Of a stretch of 64,000 nucleotides of DNA, positions 53,529 to 60,894 are shown piece by piece. Below the pieces are notes generated by a model that saw only the letters and a list, made by a program, of their open reading frames with translations, had not been told where the DNA came from and ran no database searches. The position numbers and the translations under genes are program-made. Every line of letters begins with the position of its first letter. Position 1 is the stretch's first letter. Source of the DNA: Methylothermaceae bacteria B42 (lineage in GTDB: Bacteria; Pseudomonadota; Gammaproteobacteria; Methylococcales; Methylothermaceae); NCBI GenBank assembly GCA_001566965.1, contig LSNW01000004.1, positions 23,192 through 87,191 of the forward strand, written 5' to 3'.

Positions 53529-54139
53529 ATTTCCGGTTAATCATTGGATTACTGGTACTGAGCTTTTTTGCCGGTTGCACCTGGACAACCAGCAGCCCGC
53601 CCGCTCATTACTACCTATTGCCCGCGCAACCTCCACCCAGCGCAAAATTTCCGGAAATCCACTGGAATATCGGGGTTGAACCGATTAAATTACCCCGCTA
53701 TCTCGACCGGCCGCAAATTGTCACCGTGGAGGATCGGGGCCAGGTTCGGCTGGCGGAATTTCACCGCTGGGCAGAACCGGTTCGTGACGGTTTTACCCGG
53801 GTATTGATGGCAGGACTCAATGCCCGGATTCCAAATGGACAAGTGCTGTCTCTACCGGCGCGGCACATTCCCATCGATTGGGCCGTGGCCATTCAAGTGA
53901 CCCAATTCCATGTTCATGACGGCCATTGTCTGTTGCAGGCCGCTTGGCGCCTTCGCCAAGGACAGAAAGCCTATAAGTTTCATCGCGAGCAAATCCAAGT
54001 CCCGGTATCGAATGCGCATAATTACCCGGTTGTTGTCACGGCCATGTCGCAGGCAATTGACCAATTAGCGGATAAAATCGCCCGCCACCTGGAGCTTCAC
54101 AGGCTACGGGCTATGTCCATTGCTTCGGAGATTCCCTAG
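53525..54139 (+). CDS. ABC-type transport auxiliary lipoprotein (PqiC-like)
   Basis: 204 aa. Lipobox FAGC with C18 as acylated residue; the next residues (TW) do not signal inner-membrane retention, so the outer membrane is likely. After it, HYYLLPAQPP and GVEPIKLPRYLDRPQIVT are typical for the PqiC/auxiliary family that pairs with MCE proteins. It would form the outer-membrane end of the transporter. Its stop overlaps the convergent M48 gene by 4 bp. Confidence 0.88.
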   Translation: MNFRLIIGLLVLSFFAGCTWTTSSPPAHYYLLPAQPPPSAKFPEIHWNIGVEPIKLPRYLDRPQIVTVEDRGQVRLAEFHRWAEPVRDGFTRVLMAGLNARIPNGQVLSLPARHIPIDWAVAIQVTQFHVHDGHCLLQAAWRLRQGQKAYKFHREQIQVPVSNAHNYPVVVTAMSQAIDQLADKIARHLELHRLRAMSIASEIP

Positions 54140-54927
54140 TAAAATCTTGGCGCAGTGCAAGCGGGGATTCTCCCCCGCTGCCGGGCAGCGCGGTAAAGCT
54201 CCAAGGCTTGGGGCAGGCGGCTACGCAATTCTTCAATTCTGGTTTCATGGGAGGGGTGGGTGGATAGCCACTCGGGCGGCTGGGCGCCACCGGCTTCGCT
54301 CATGTTAATCCAGAGCTGGATGCTTTCCCGGGGATCAAAGCCCGCCTTGGCCATCAGCTCCAGGCCAATCACGTCCGCTTCCGACTCCTGGATCCGGCTG
54401 AAGGGCATCAAAACCCCATATTGCGCGCCCACGCCCAGCGCCCCCATCAACAATTGGCCGGTGGCGGACCGTGGCGCGGCAATTGCCTGGGCTATTTGCA
54501 ATCCTGTTTGTACAGCAACTTTCTGGGAAACCCGTTCGTTGCCGTGGCGGGCAAGCACGTGGCCGATTTCATGGCCGATCACCGCCGCCAGTTGATGCTG
54601 GTTACGGGCGATTTTCAATAGCCCGGTATATACCCCGATTTTACCCCCAGGCAGGGCGAAGGCGTTGGCCTGATCCACTTGGAAAACCACCACTTCCCAC
54701 TGTCCGGGCAAGTCTTGGGTGAGTTCCCGCACCACGCATTGAACATATTGATTGATCTCGGGATCGGTTTCTATCGGCGTGTCTTTCTTCAATTGCTCAA
54801 AGGCTTGAAAGCCCATTTGTTCCAATTGCGTATCCGGCATAAAAACCAACTGCGTGCGGCCGGTGGGGGACGTTGCACAACCTGCGAATAGGGCTATCAA
54901 AAAAAATAAACTAATGATCCTTGTCAC
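54136..54927 (-). CDS. M48-family metalloprotease lipoprotein
   Basis: 263 aa. Lipobox FAGC with C17. Zinc motif HEIGH (H119, E120, H123) in AAVIGHEIGHVLARHG, and the third ligand in QESEADVIGLELMAKAG. It resembles LoiP/YcaL-type outer-membrane proteases, lacking the TPR domain of BepA. Likely role: envelope protein quality control. It is last in a five-gene overlapping operon. Confidence 0.9.
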   Translation of the reverse strand: MTRIISLFFLIALFAGCATSPTGRTQLVFMPDTQLEQMGFQAFEQLKKDTPIETDPEINQYVQCVVRELTQDLPGQWEVVVFQVDQANAFALPGGKIGVYTGLLKIARNQHQLAAVIGHEIGHVLARHGNERVSQKVAVQTGLQIAQAIAAPRSATGQLLMGALGVGAQYGVLMPFSRIQESEADVIGLELMAKAGFDPRESIQLWINMSEAGGAQPPEWLSTHPSHETRIEELRSRLPQALELYRAARQRGRIPACTAPRFY

Positions 54928-55661
54928 TTTTCTTTTCCTCGTTGTTTAAATCGAATCACTTTTTGCAGGGGGGTCAGGTTAATTTCATCCACAACACACC
55001 CCCGTCTCAAATTCAACAACAAAAGTACCAACTCGGCAACTTCCTGGGGTAATAAATGCTGGCTTTCGTTTTCCCCCGGTTCAAAATTGAGGGTCTCGTA
55101 AAACCTGCTTTTGACCATGCCGGGATTGATCAGGGACACCCGCACGCCGCTGCTTGCGCATTCTTCGCGCAAGGCTTGGGCAAAGCCGCGCAAGGCAAAT
55201 TTGCTGGCGCAGTAAACCGTTCCCTTGCGGCTGCCCTTGAGACTCGCCTCGGAGCCGATGAAAATGACATCTCCGTGTTGACGGCGCTTTAATCTTGGAA
55301 CCCAGGCGCGGGTAATGTAGGCTTGGCTTAGGAAATTCAATTCCATCAGCGCCTTGATCCGCTGAAAGGAAAATTCTTCCAGAGAACCAAAATCCCCGGC
55401 TCCAGCCGCCAATACCAGGGTATCAATTTGCGGAAAACGTTCGTGGATGGCTTCCAGGGCTTCAGGCAGCCTGTCCACAAGCGCCAAATCCAGAGGCCAG
55501 GGAAAGAACCGCTCCGTGGGAAAATGAATTCTGGAAAAATCGCGCCCTATGCCTATCACCTGATGACCGGCCTCCAGTAGTTTTTCTGAAATGGCCGCGC
55601 CAATGCCAGAAGTCGTTCCCGTCACCAATACGGTCCTTTGCTTATCCGTTAGAACTGACAT
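54924..55661 (-). CDS. Short-chain dehydrogenase/reductase
   Basis: 245 aa. Cofactor motif TGTTSGIG at 14-21, VLAAGAGD in place of NNAG, and the active-site YCASK near 149 with the upstream Ser in FIGSEASL. It is a classical SDR; the substrate is unknown. It overlaps the photoproduct-lyase-like gene by 13 bp and the M48 gene by 4 bp. Confidence 0.9.
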   Translation of the reverse strand: MSVLTDKQRTVLVTGTTSGIGAAISEKLLEAGHQVIGIGRDFSRIHFPTERFFPWPLDLALVDRLPEALEAIHERFPQIDTLVLAAGAGDFGSLEEFSFQRIKALMELNFLSQAYITRAWVPRLKRRQHGDVIFIGSEASLKGSRKGTVYCASKFALRGFAQALREECASSGVRVSLINPGMVKSRFYETLNFEPGENESQHLLPQEVAELVLLLLNLRRGCVVDEINLTPLQKVIRFKQRGKEK

Positions 55662-56641
55662 GAGAATAATTTGGTTTCAGGCAGGTAGTGCAGCAATTCC
55701 TGGCGGCAAAAATCTATCATTTCTGCCTCCAGCTCATGCCGATAAGCCACCATTCGTTCTCTTCTTTCCAAGGGCCCCGCAAACAAGGGTTCATCGGGGT
55801 ACAAGTTTCTAAGGCGGGCGAAATACTTTTCCGGCAAGCGGAACACGCCGAGACTAACCGAATGCAGGCTTTCGGAATGTAAAATCTTGAAGATTTGGGA
55901 GAATAAATCCCGGTATTGTTGGCGGTAGTCTTCTTGATAGATTAAAGGGTCGAAGCGAAGGCCCAAGGGCCATCCCTGTTCCTGCAAGGCTGCCATGGCC
56001 GCCAAGCGTTTCTCTACGCTGGGAACCCGGTGTTCCAGTGCTCTGGCAATGGGCGCCGGGGTAAAACTAAACGCGGTGATGATATTGTCCATGGGCGCGT
56101 GTTCCAGCAGCATCCGAATCTGGGTGCTTTTGGTGCGGATTTCCAACCAGGCATCCGGCAGCTTTTTGAAAGTGTCCAAAAAATATTGTATAAACCCGGT
56201 GACTGGTTCCAAAGCCAGGCTGTCGCAATCGTAGCCGGAAAAAAAATAAACCGGTTCTCCTGCCAACCGCTGCCGGGCTTGAATGATTTCCTGTTCAAAA
56301 TCCTCATAATTGACAAACAGCACGTAATTGGCCGAGCGGTACATTCCCTGTAAAAAGCAATAGCGGCAATCGTAGAGGCAATTGAGCATGTGGGAGAAGT
56401 AAAAATTATTGACACCGCCGATGTTGTAGCCAATGGGCGCTTCCAGCACGAGGTTTTTTGATTTGCGCGCCAGAATCAGTGCTGGCCGATGCTTTTGGAG
56501 GCGGAAATTCTGGGCCTTGGGGTTGAAGACTTCTCCGTAGTGTTCGCATTCAATCTTGCGTGCACCCGGAAAGCGCTGCAGAATCACCCGGGTGCGGGGG
56601 TGGTCTGCGGCCGCACTGTCGATATAAATGGTTTCTATCAT
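55649..56641 (-). CDS. Spore photoproduct lyase-like radical SAM protein
   Basis: 330 aa. Radical SAM cluster C88-x3-C92-x2-C95 (CLYDCRYC), preceded by NIGGVNNFYFSHML and followed by FLQGMYRSANYV, as in SplB-family enzymes, which reverse the thymine spore photoproduct. Its role in a non-spore-former is unknown: another DNA photolesion or a different substrate. The ATG at 56641 overlaps the nucleosidase stop by 4 bp. Confidence 0.85.
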   Translation of the reverse strand: MIETIYIDSAAADHPRTRVILQRFPGARKIECEHYGEVFNPKAQNFRLQKHRPALILARKSKNLVLEAPIGYNIGGVNNFYFSHMLNCLYDCRYCFLQGMYRSANYVLFVNYEDFEQEIIQARQRLAGEPVYFFSGYDCDSLALEPVTGFIQYFLDTFKKLPDAWLEIRTKSTQIRMLLEHAPMDNIITAFSFTPAPIARALEHRVPSVEKRLAAMAALQEQGWPLGLRFDPLIYQEDYRQQYRDLFSQIFKILHSESLHSVSLGVFRLPEKYFARLRNLYPDEPLFAGPLERRERMVAYRHELEAEMIDFCRQELLHYLPETKLFSCQF

Positions 56642-57456
56642 GCCAGCCGTACCGGTAGCGCTTCCACTTGTTGTTGCAGCCAGCACAACAGTTGGCGGCT
56701 GCTGTTGACGGCAGGCAGGTCTCGGGGGCCGGGCATTTGGTCTGGCGCCAACAATTGCCAGCGGCGCAGCCATTGGCTGATTTGGTGGCGTTCTTGTGCG
56801 GTCAAATGCCAGCGTTGGTTGATCTCGTCAAGCAGTATCAACGGAGATTCTGTCAGTTCGGCGGCCAATGCGCGCAGCTTTTCCAGCCAGGCTTCCAGGG
56901 GTGCCAGTTGCGCCGCTATCCATTCGCTCACTTGTTGTTTTTTCAGCTTCCCGGCTGGATTTTCGAGATTGTCGGAAACCACTTTAAAGCACTGGACCAG
57001 CTCGCCAGTAACAAATTTCACCGCCGTTTCATAAAAAGCACTCGCTTCCATATCATAAAGCAAGTTTGCAGGATAATGGTGCTGGGGGGTAGATACCGTC
57101 ACCAGGGTTTCCGTGGGAAAAGGCAGCTTGCTGGCCAACGGGGGGTACCAACTGCGCCCGGACTCATCAACGATTTTATGAATGATCCTGGGCTGGCCAA
57201 CCGGCAAATGAGGGTGTCCGGCGATGCCGATATTCAGCCAAATGACAGGGTTGGGGCTTTGATTTAGCGCCTGCGCATAAGCCACCGCGCCGGCCATCGC
57301 CACTTTGCCTATGCCGCTGACAATCAAGGCCATGCCATCGCCGGTGTAATATTGGTAAGCGGTGATATCCAGGCGGCGCTTGAGGCGGTAGCGCTCGATT
57401 AGCGGCCTGGCTTCACAGAGCAGGGCGGTGGCGATATGGACTATTGGATCGGCCAT
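56638..57456 (-). CDS. Nucleoside phosphorylase/nucleosidase family protein
   Basis: 272 aa. PNP/UDP fold. Residues matching MTA/SAH nucleosidase catalysis are present: E15 (CEARP), M136-E137 (YDMEAS) and D162 (VVSDN). After 165 a 100-residue C-terminal extension of mostly helical character sets it apart from the 230-aa enzymes. It could hydrolyse 5'-deoxyadenosine or SAH left by the radical SAM partner. It overlaps its neighbours on both sides (16 and 4 bp). Confidence 0.78.
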   Translation of the reverse strand: MADPIVHIATALLCEARPLIERYRLKRRLDITAYQYYTGDGMALIVSGIGKVAMAGAVAYAQALNQSPNPVIWLNIGIAGHPHLPVGQPRIIHKIVDESGRSWYPPLASKLPFPTETLVTVSTPQHHYPANLLYDMEASAFYETAVKFVTGELVQCFKVVSDNLENPAGKLKKQQVSEWIAAQLAPLEAWLEKLRALAAELTESPLILLDEINQRWHLTAQERHQISQWLRRWQLLAPDQMPGPRDLPAVNSSRQLLCWLQQQVEALPVRLA

Positions 57457-58277
57457 AGGTATTGGTGGGGCAGATTTTCATAATAGTCCGCTTCAGCAAT
57501 CTTTCCCCGCTTGCGGGCGCCGTTGGCCAAAATTCGGGCCTTTTCTTGAAGCGTGGCCAAGGCGGCCTGGCGGTATTCGTCTTTCAAATCCGCTTGCGCC
57601 AGAATTTTCTCCAAAGCCCGAATGCGAAAGCGGTCCATGCCCCAATAACGCCTGGAAAGTTGATCCGGGTGACCGCCATATTTCACCAGCAGCGGCTCAT
57701 CTATCAATAACACGGGGTAACGGGCGGTAATTCTCAGCCATAGATCGTAATCCTCGCATGCTGGCAGCGTTTCATCAAAGAGTCCAACTTCGTCGAAGAT
57801 ATTGCGATGGATGACTATGCTCGATGGGGACATGGCGCATAAAGGCAAACAATGGTGGAAGATCCAGCCGCCGCGTTTGGTGTGCTTGCGTTTTGGATTG
57901 ACCCTGCGGCCATTCCGGATCCAGATCTCGTCGGTATGGCAAACTTTCATTTCGGGATTTTGCTCTAAAAGCGCCCATTGCCGCTCCAGTTTCCGGGGCA
58001 GCCACTGATCGTCGGAGTCCAAAAATGCGATCCATTCACCCTTGGCGTTTTTGATGCCGAGATTGCGGGCCGCGCTTACCCCCTTGTTTTCCTGCTGCAA
58101 ATAATCGATGCATGGGTAATCGGATAGCATCAAATCTGGAGTGCCGTCATCCGAACCATCGTCCACCACCAAAATTTGTGCCGGCGATAAGGTTTGCGCC
58201 AATACCGAATCCAACGCCCGGGGTAAAACGTGAGCACGGTTAAAAGCAGGAATGATGACTGAAATGGCAGGTTGCAT
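57441..58277 (-). CDS. Family 2 glycosyltransferase
   Basis: 278 aa. GT-A fold: SVIIPAFNRAHVLPRALDS near the N-terminus, VDDGSDDGTP near 37-46 and the DxD-like metal motif AFLDSDDQW near 88-96. No membrane segments. Acceptor unknown; such enzymes often serve cell-surface glycans. The ATG at 58277 (MQPAISVII) is preferred over a longer frame to 58295 that overlaps upstream sequence without benefit. Confidence 0.88.
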   Translation of the reverse strand: MQPAISVIIPAFNRAHVLPRALDSVLAQTLSPAQILVVDDGSDDGTPDLMLSDYPCIDYLQQENKGVSAARNLGIKNAKGEWIAFLDSDDQWLPRKLERQWALLEQNPEMKVCHTDEIWIRNGRRVNPKRKHTKRGGWIFHHCLPLCAMSPSSIVIHRNIFDEVGLFDETLPACEDYDLWLRITARYPVLLIDEPLLVKYGGHPDQLSRRYWGMDRFRIRALEKILAQADLKDEYRQAALATLQEKARILANGARKRGKIAEADYYENLPHQYLWPIQ

Positions 58278-58362
58278 AAATTCGGTTTCGTCCACTGAAC
58301 GTTGCCGTCAGGCCCGAGATAGCATAAAGTATGCTTTGAAAATCACATTACCTTTTTTGAAT

Positions 58363-58809
58363 ATGACTGAAATGAATATCTCCACTCCGGAACGCCGCCT
58401 TCAAACCCACAAAATGGTCCAGGATTTGCTCAAAGAACGCCAGCAAATGTGGACATTGTACTGGGAAGTGGCGGAATTGAAACCGTTTGACAAGCATGAC
58501 CAGCCCATTGACGAAATTCTGCGCAAATTTTGTCAAATCCTAATTGATTACATTTCCCTCGGCCATTTTGGCATTTACCAACGCATCATCAACGGTACCG
58601 AGCGGCGGCGGAAGGTCTTGGATGCGGCGCAAAGGCTATATCCCGCCATTGCCCAGGCAACCGAGATGGCGCTCAAATTCAATGACAAGTACGAGAATGC
58701 CAATTTCAAGGATATGAACGAATTGTCCGCGGAACTTTCTAATTTGGGTGAAGCCCTGGCCACGCGCATCGAACTGGAAGATCAGCTCATCGATTCCATG
58801 TCCAAATAA
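58363..58809 (+). CDS. rsd: Regulator of sigma D (Rsd/AlgQ family)
   Basis: 148 aa helical protein that binds region 4 of the housekeeping sigma factor and lowers its availability, mainly in stationary phase. The pattern RRLQTHKMVQDLLKERQQML-like N-terminus (here ending QQMW), then FCQILIDYISLGHFGIYQRI, matches Rsd/AlgQ. The frame extends upstream to 58252, but the 148-aa form fits the family. The stop shares a base with the next start (TAATG). Confidence 0.88.
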   Translation: MTEMNISTPERRLQTHKMVQDLLKERQQMWTLYWEVAELKPFDKHDQPIDEILRKFCQILIDYISLGHFGIYQRIINGTERRRKVLDAAQRLYPAIAQATEMALKFNDKYENANFKDMNELSAELSNLGEALATRIELEDQLIDSMSK

Positions 58810-59378
58810 TGAATTTTTGTCCTCATTGTGGCGCCCCCATTCTTCTCAAAGTCCCGGAGGGTGATGACCGCGAGCGCCATGTCTGTAGCCAGTGTGGAAA
58901 AATCCACTATCTAAACCCCAAAATCATTGCCGGCTGTATCCTGGAATGGGAAGAAAAAATACTCCTATGCAGAAGGGCCATCGAGCCCAAATACGGGCTG
59001 TGGACTTTGCCCGCAGGATTTATGGAAATGGGGGAAACCCTGGAGCAAGCCGCCCGCCGGGAAACCTTGGAGGAAGCTTGCGCTGAAGTAGGCATATTGG
59101 AACTGCACACTATCATCAGCCTGCCCCATTTATCCCAAGTTTATGTTTTCTTTCGCGGCAAAATTAAAGATGGCAATTTTGCGCCAGGGGCAGAAAGCCT
59201 GGAAACCCAGCTTTTTACAGAAGCCCAAATTCCCTGGGACGAATTGGCGTTTGAAACCGTTAGACGTTCCCTGGAAACCTTCCTTGAGGACCGGAAAGCC
59301 GGCCGGTTCAAAACGAGAGTGGAAGACCTGTGGTTACCCAAGCGTCACAAACAAGGCGATGATAAATCGTCAAAGTAG
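58809..59378 (+). CDS. Nudix hydrolase with zinc ribbon
   Basis: 189 aa. N-terminal zinc ribbon cysteines C4, C7, C26 and C29 (CPHCGAP, CSQCGK), then a Nudix box GFMEMGETLEQAARRETLEE with intact REx2EE-type ligands. It resembles the NudC/ADP-ribose pyrophosphatase branch with a ribbon. Substrate is uncertain (NADH, ADP-ribose or capped RNA are options). It overlaps rsd, suggesting co-expression with growth-phase control. Confidence 0.88.
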   Translation: MNFCPHCGAPILLKVPEGDDRERHVCSQCGKIHYLNPKIIAGCILEWEEKILLCRRAIEPKYGLWTLPAGFMEMGETLEQAARRETLEEACAEVGILELHTIISLPHLSQVYVFFRGKIKDGNFAPGAESLETQLFTEAQIPWDELAFETVRRSLETFLEDRKAGRFKTRVEDLWLPKRHKQGDDKSSK

Positions 59379-59457
59379 CCATTAAATTTATTTTGAGCGT
59401 AACTGCTTGGCCCCATGGGGCCTTCTTCTGGTATGGGCGAGCAGTTCTTTGGAACTA

Positions 59458-59486
59458 TAAAAAAGCCGCCAGGCTGGCGGCTTTTG
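59458..59486 (-). terminator. Rho-independent terminator after tRNA-Leu
   Basis: On the minus strand AAAAGCCGCCAG and CTGGCGGCTTTT form a stem followed by more T residues. It lies 4 bp beyond the tRNA 3' end and ends the tpiA-secG-tRNA transcript. Confidence 0.85.
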
Positions 59487-59489
59487 CGT

Positions 59490-59574
59490 TGGTGCCGACG
59501 GCCGGAATCGAACCGGCACGGCTTTCGCCACCGCCCCCTCAAGACGGCGTGTCTACCAGTTCCACCACGTCGGC
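59490..59574 (-). tRNA. leuU: tRNA-Leu (anticodon GAG)
   Basis: 85 nt including an encoded CCA. The acceptor stem GCCGACG pairs with CGTCGGC, followed by A-CCA. The anticodon stem is CCGTC/GGCGG with loop TTGAGGG, giving anticodon GAG. A long variable arm and T-arm GCCGG-TTCGATT-CCGGC are present, as expected for a class II tRNA. secG-leuU is the E. coli order. Confidence 0.96.
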
Positions 59575-59587
59575 AAATCTTTCCATT

Positions 59588-59950
59588 TTATTCCGTCGGT
59601 AACTTCGGAACTTCCGGCTGTGCCGGGATCTCCACGGTTTCCTTTTTTTCAGTGCCTTTAATCACATTGGGCAGGTCATCTTCGGACTTCAAAATTTCCA
59701 TGAAGTCTTTTTTATTTTCCCGCAAATCCATAAAGTACGCCAGCGAAAGGCTGGTCATGAAAAATAACGCAGCCAGGATTCCGGTAGTCCGGGACAAAAA
59801 AGATGCCGAGCCCCGGGCGCCAAACACCGTGCCGGAAGCACCGCTGCCAAAAGCCGCCCCGGCATCTGCCCCTTTGCCTTGCTGCAACATGACAAATACA
59901 ACGATGCCAATGGCAATTAAAACATGAATTACAATCAATACCTGATACAT
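59588..59950 (-). CDS. secG: Preprotein translocase subunit SecG
   Basis: 120 aa. Two membrane segments (about 2-22 and 52-72) with the SecG signature [20 protein letters not shown] between them. A charged C-terminal tail is typical for gammaproteobacteria. The ATG at 59950 (MYQVLIVIH) is the standard start. It follows tpiA by one base and precedes the tRNA by 13 bp. Confidence 0.95.
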   Translation of the reverse strand: MYQVLIVIHVLIAIGIVVFVMLQQGKGADAGAAFGSGASGTVFGARGSASFLSRTTGILAALFFMTSLSLAYFMDLRENKKDFMEILKSEDDLPNVIKGTEKKETVEIPAQPEVPKLPTE

Positions 59951-59951
59951 A

Positions 59952-60713
59952 TTAAATCGTTTCTGCTGCTGATTGAACAATAGTAAGAAATGCGTCGGCC
60001 TTTAAAGAGGCGCCGCCAATCAAACCACCATCGATATCCACCATGCCAAACAGCGATTTGGCATTGGCATCATTCACGCTACCGCCATAAAGAATGCGAA
60101 CTTGCTCGGCAATACCGGCATCTTGCGCGGCAATGCGTTGGCGAATATGGGCATGAACTTCCTGGGCCTGTTCCGGCGTCGCCGTTTTCCCCGTGCCAAT
60201 GGCCCAAACCGGCTCATAAGCAATCACTGCCTGGGATAAAGACTGAATCCCGGCCTTTTCCAGCACCGCATCCAACTGGCTATCCACTACCGCAAAGGTT
60301 TCCCCGGATTCCCGTTGCGCCAAGGTCTCGCCAATGCAAAGCAAGGGCGTCAAGCCGTGGGCAATCGCTTGCTGGTAACGGGCTGCCACCAAGGCATCGG
60401 TTTCTCCATACAAACTGCGGCGCTCGGAATGGCCGACAATGGCCAGCCTGCAATCAAACTCCTTGAGCATGGGTGCGGAAACTTCGCCCGTATAAGCGCC
60501 TGATTCATGGTCAGCCACATTTTGGGCGCCCAGCAAAACAGGCGTTCCTGATAAGCGCTGCGCGGCTTGAGGGATGAATACAAAAGGCGGGCACACACCC
60601 ACTGATACCGGTGAATCCGCTGAAACGCCAGTAACGATAGCCTCCAGTAACTGCCCCACGCTTTCACGGGTGCCGTTCATTTTCCAGTTTCCGACGACGA
60701 GTGGTTGACGCAT
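59952..60713 (-). CDS. tpiA: Triosephosphate isomerase
   Basis: Interconverts dihydroxyacetone phosphate and glyceraldehyde 3-phosphate. 253 aa. Catalytic residues: N9 and K11 in VGNWKMN, His in VGHSERR near 95, Glu in [11 protein letters not shown] near 167, and the phosphate loop ILYGGSVN. The start has AAGGAG upstream. Confidence 0.98.
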   Translation of the reverse strand: MRQPLVVGNWKMNGTRESVGQLLEAIVTGVSADSPVSVGVCPPFVFIPQAAQRLSGTPVLLGAQNVADHESGAYTGEVSAPMLKEFDCRLAIVGHSERRSLYGETDALVAARYQQAIAHGLTPLLCIGETLAQRESGETFAVVDSQLDAVLEKAGIQSLSQAVIAYEPVWAIGTGKTATPEQAQEVHAHIRQRIAAQDAGIAEQVRILYGGSVNDANAKSLFGMVDIDGGLIGGASLKADAFLTIVQSAAETI

Positions 60714-60894
60714 GATTTCTCCTTATAGAAATCCTATTATCATAGCGCGTCAAAGGCCTAGATTCCAAATAAATGTTGTGTTCACCATAAAAACACAGGG
60801 CATTTAATTCTCCAAATTAGATTACAACAGCGCGTTGCTTTTTTTACTACACTTAGTAGAGTTAGTCTTTCAATAACTGTTTGAGGGCCATAAG

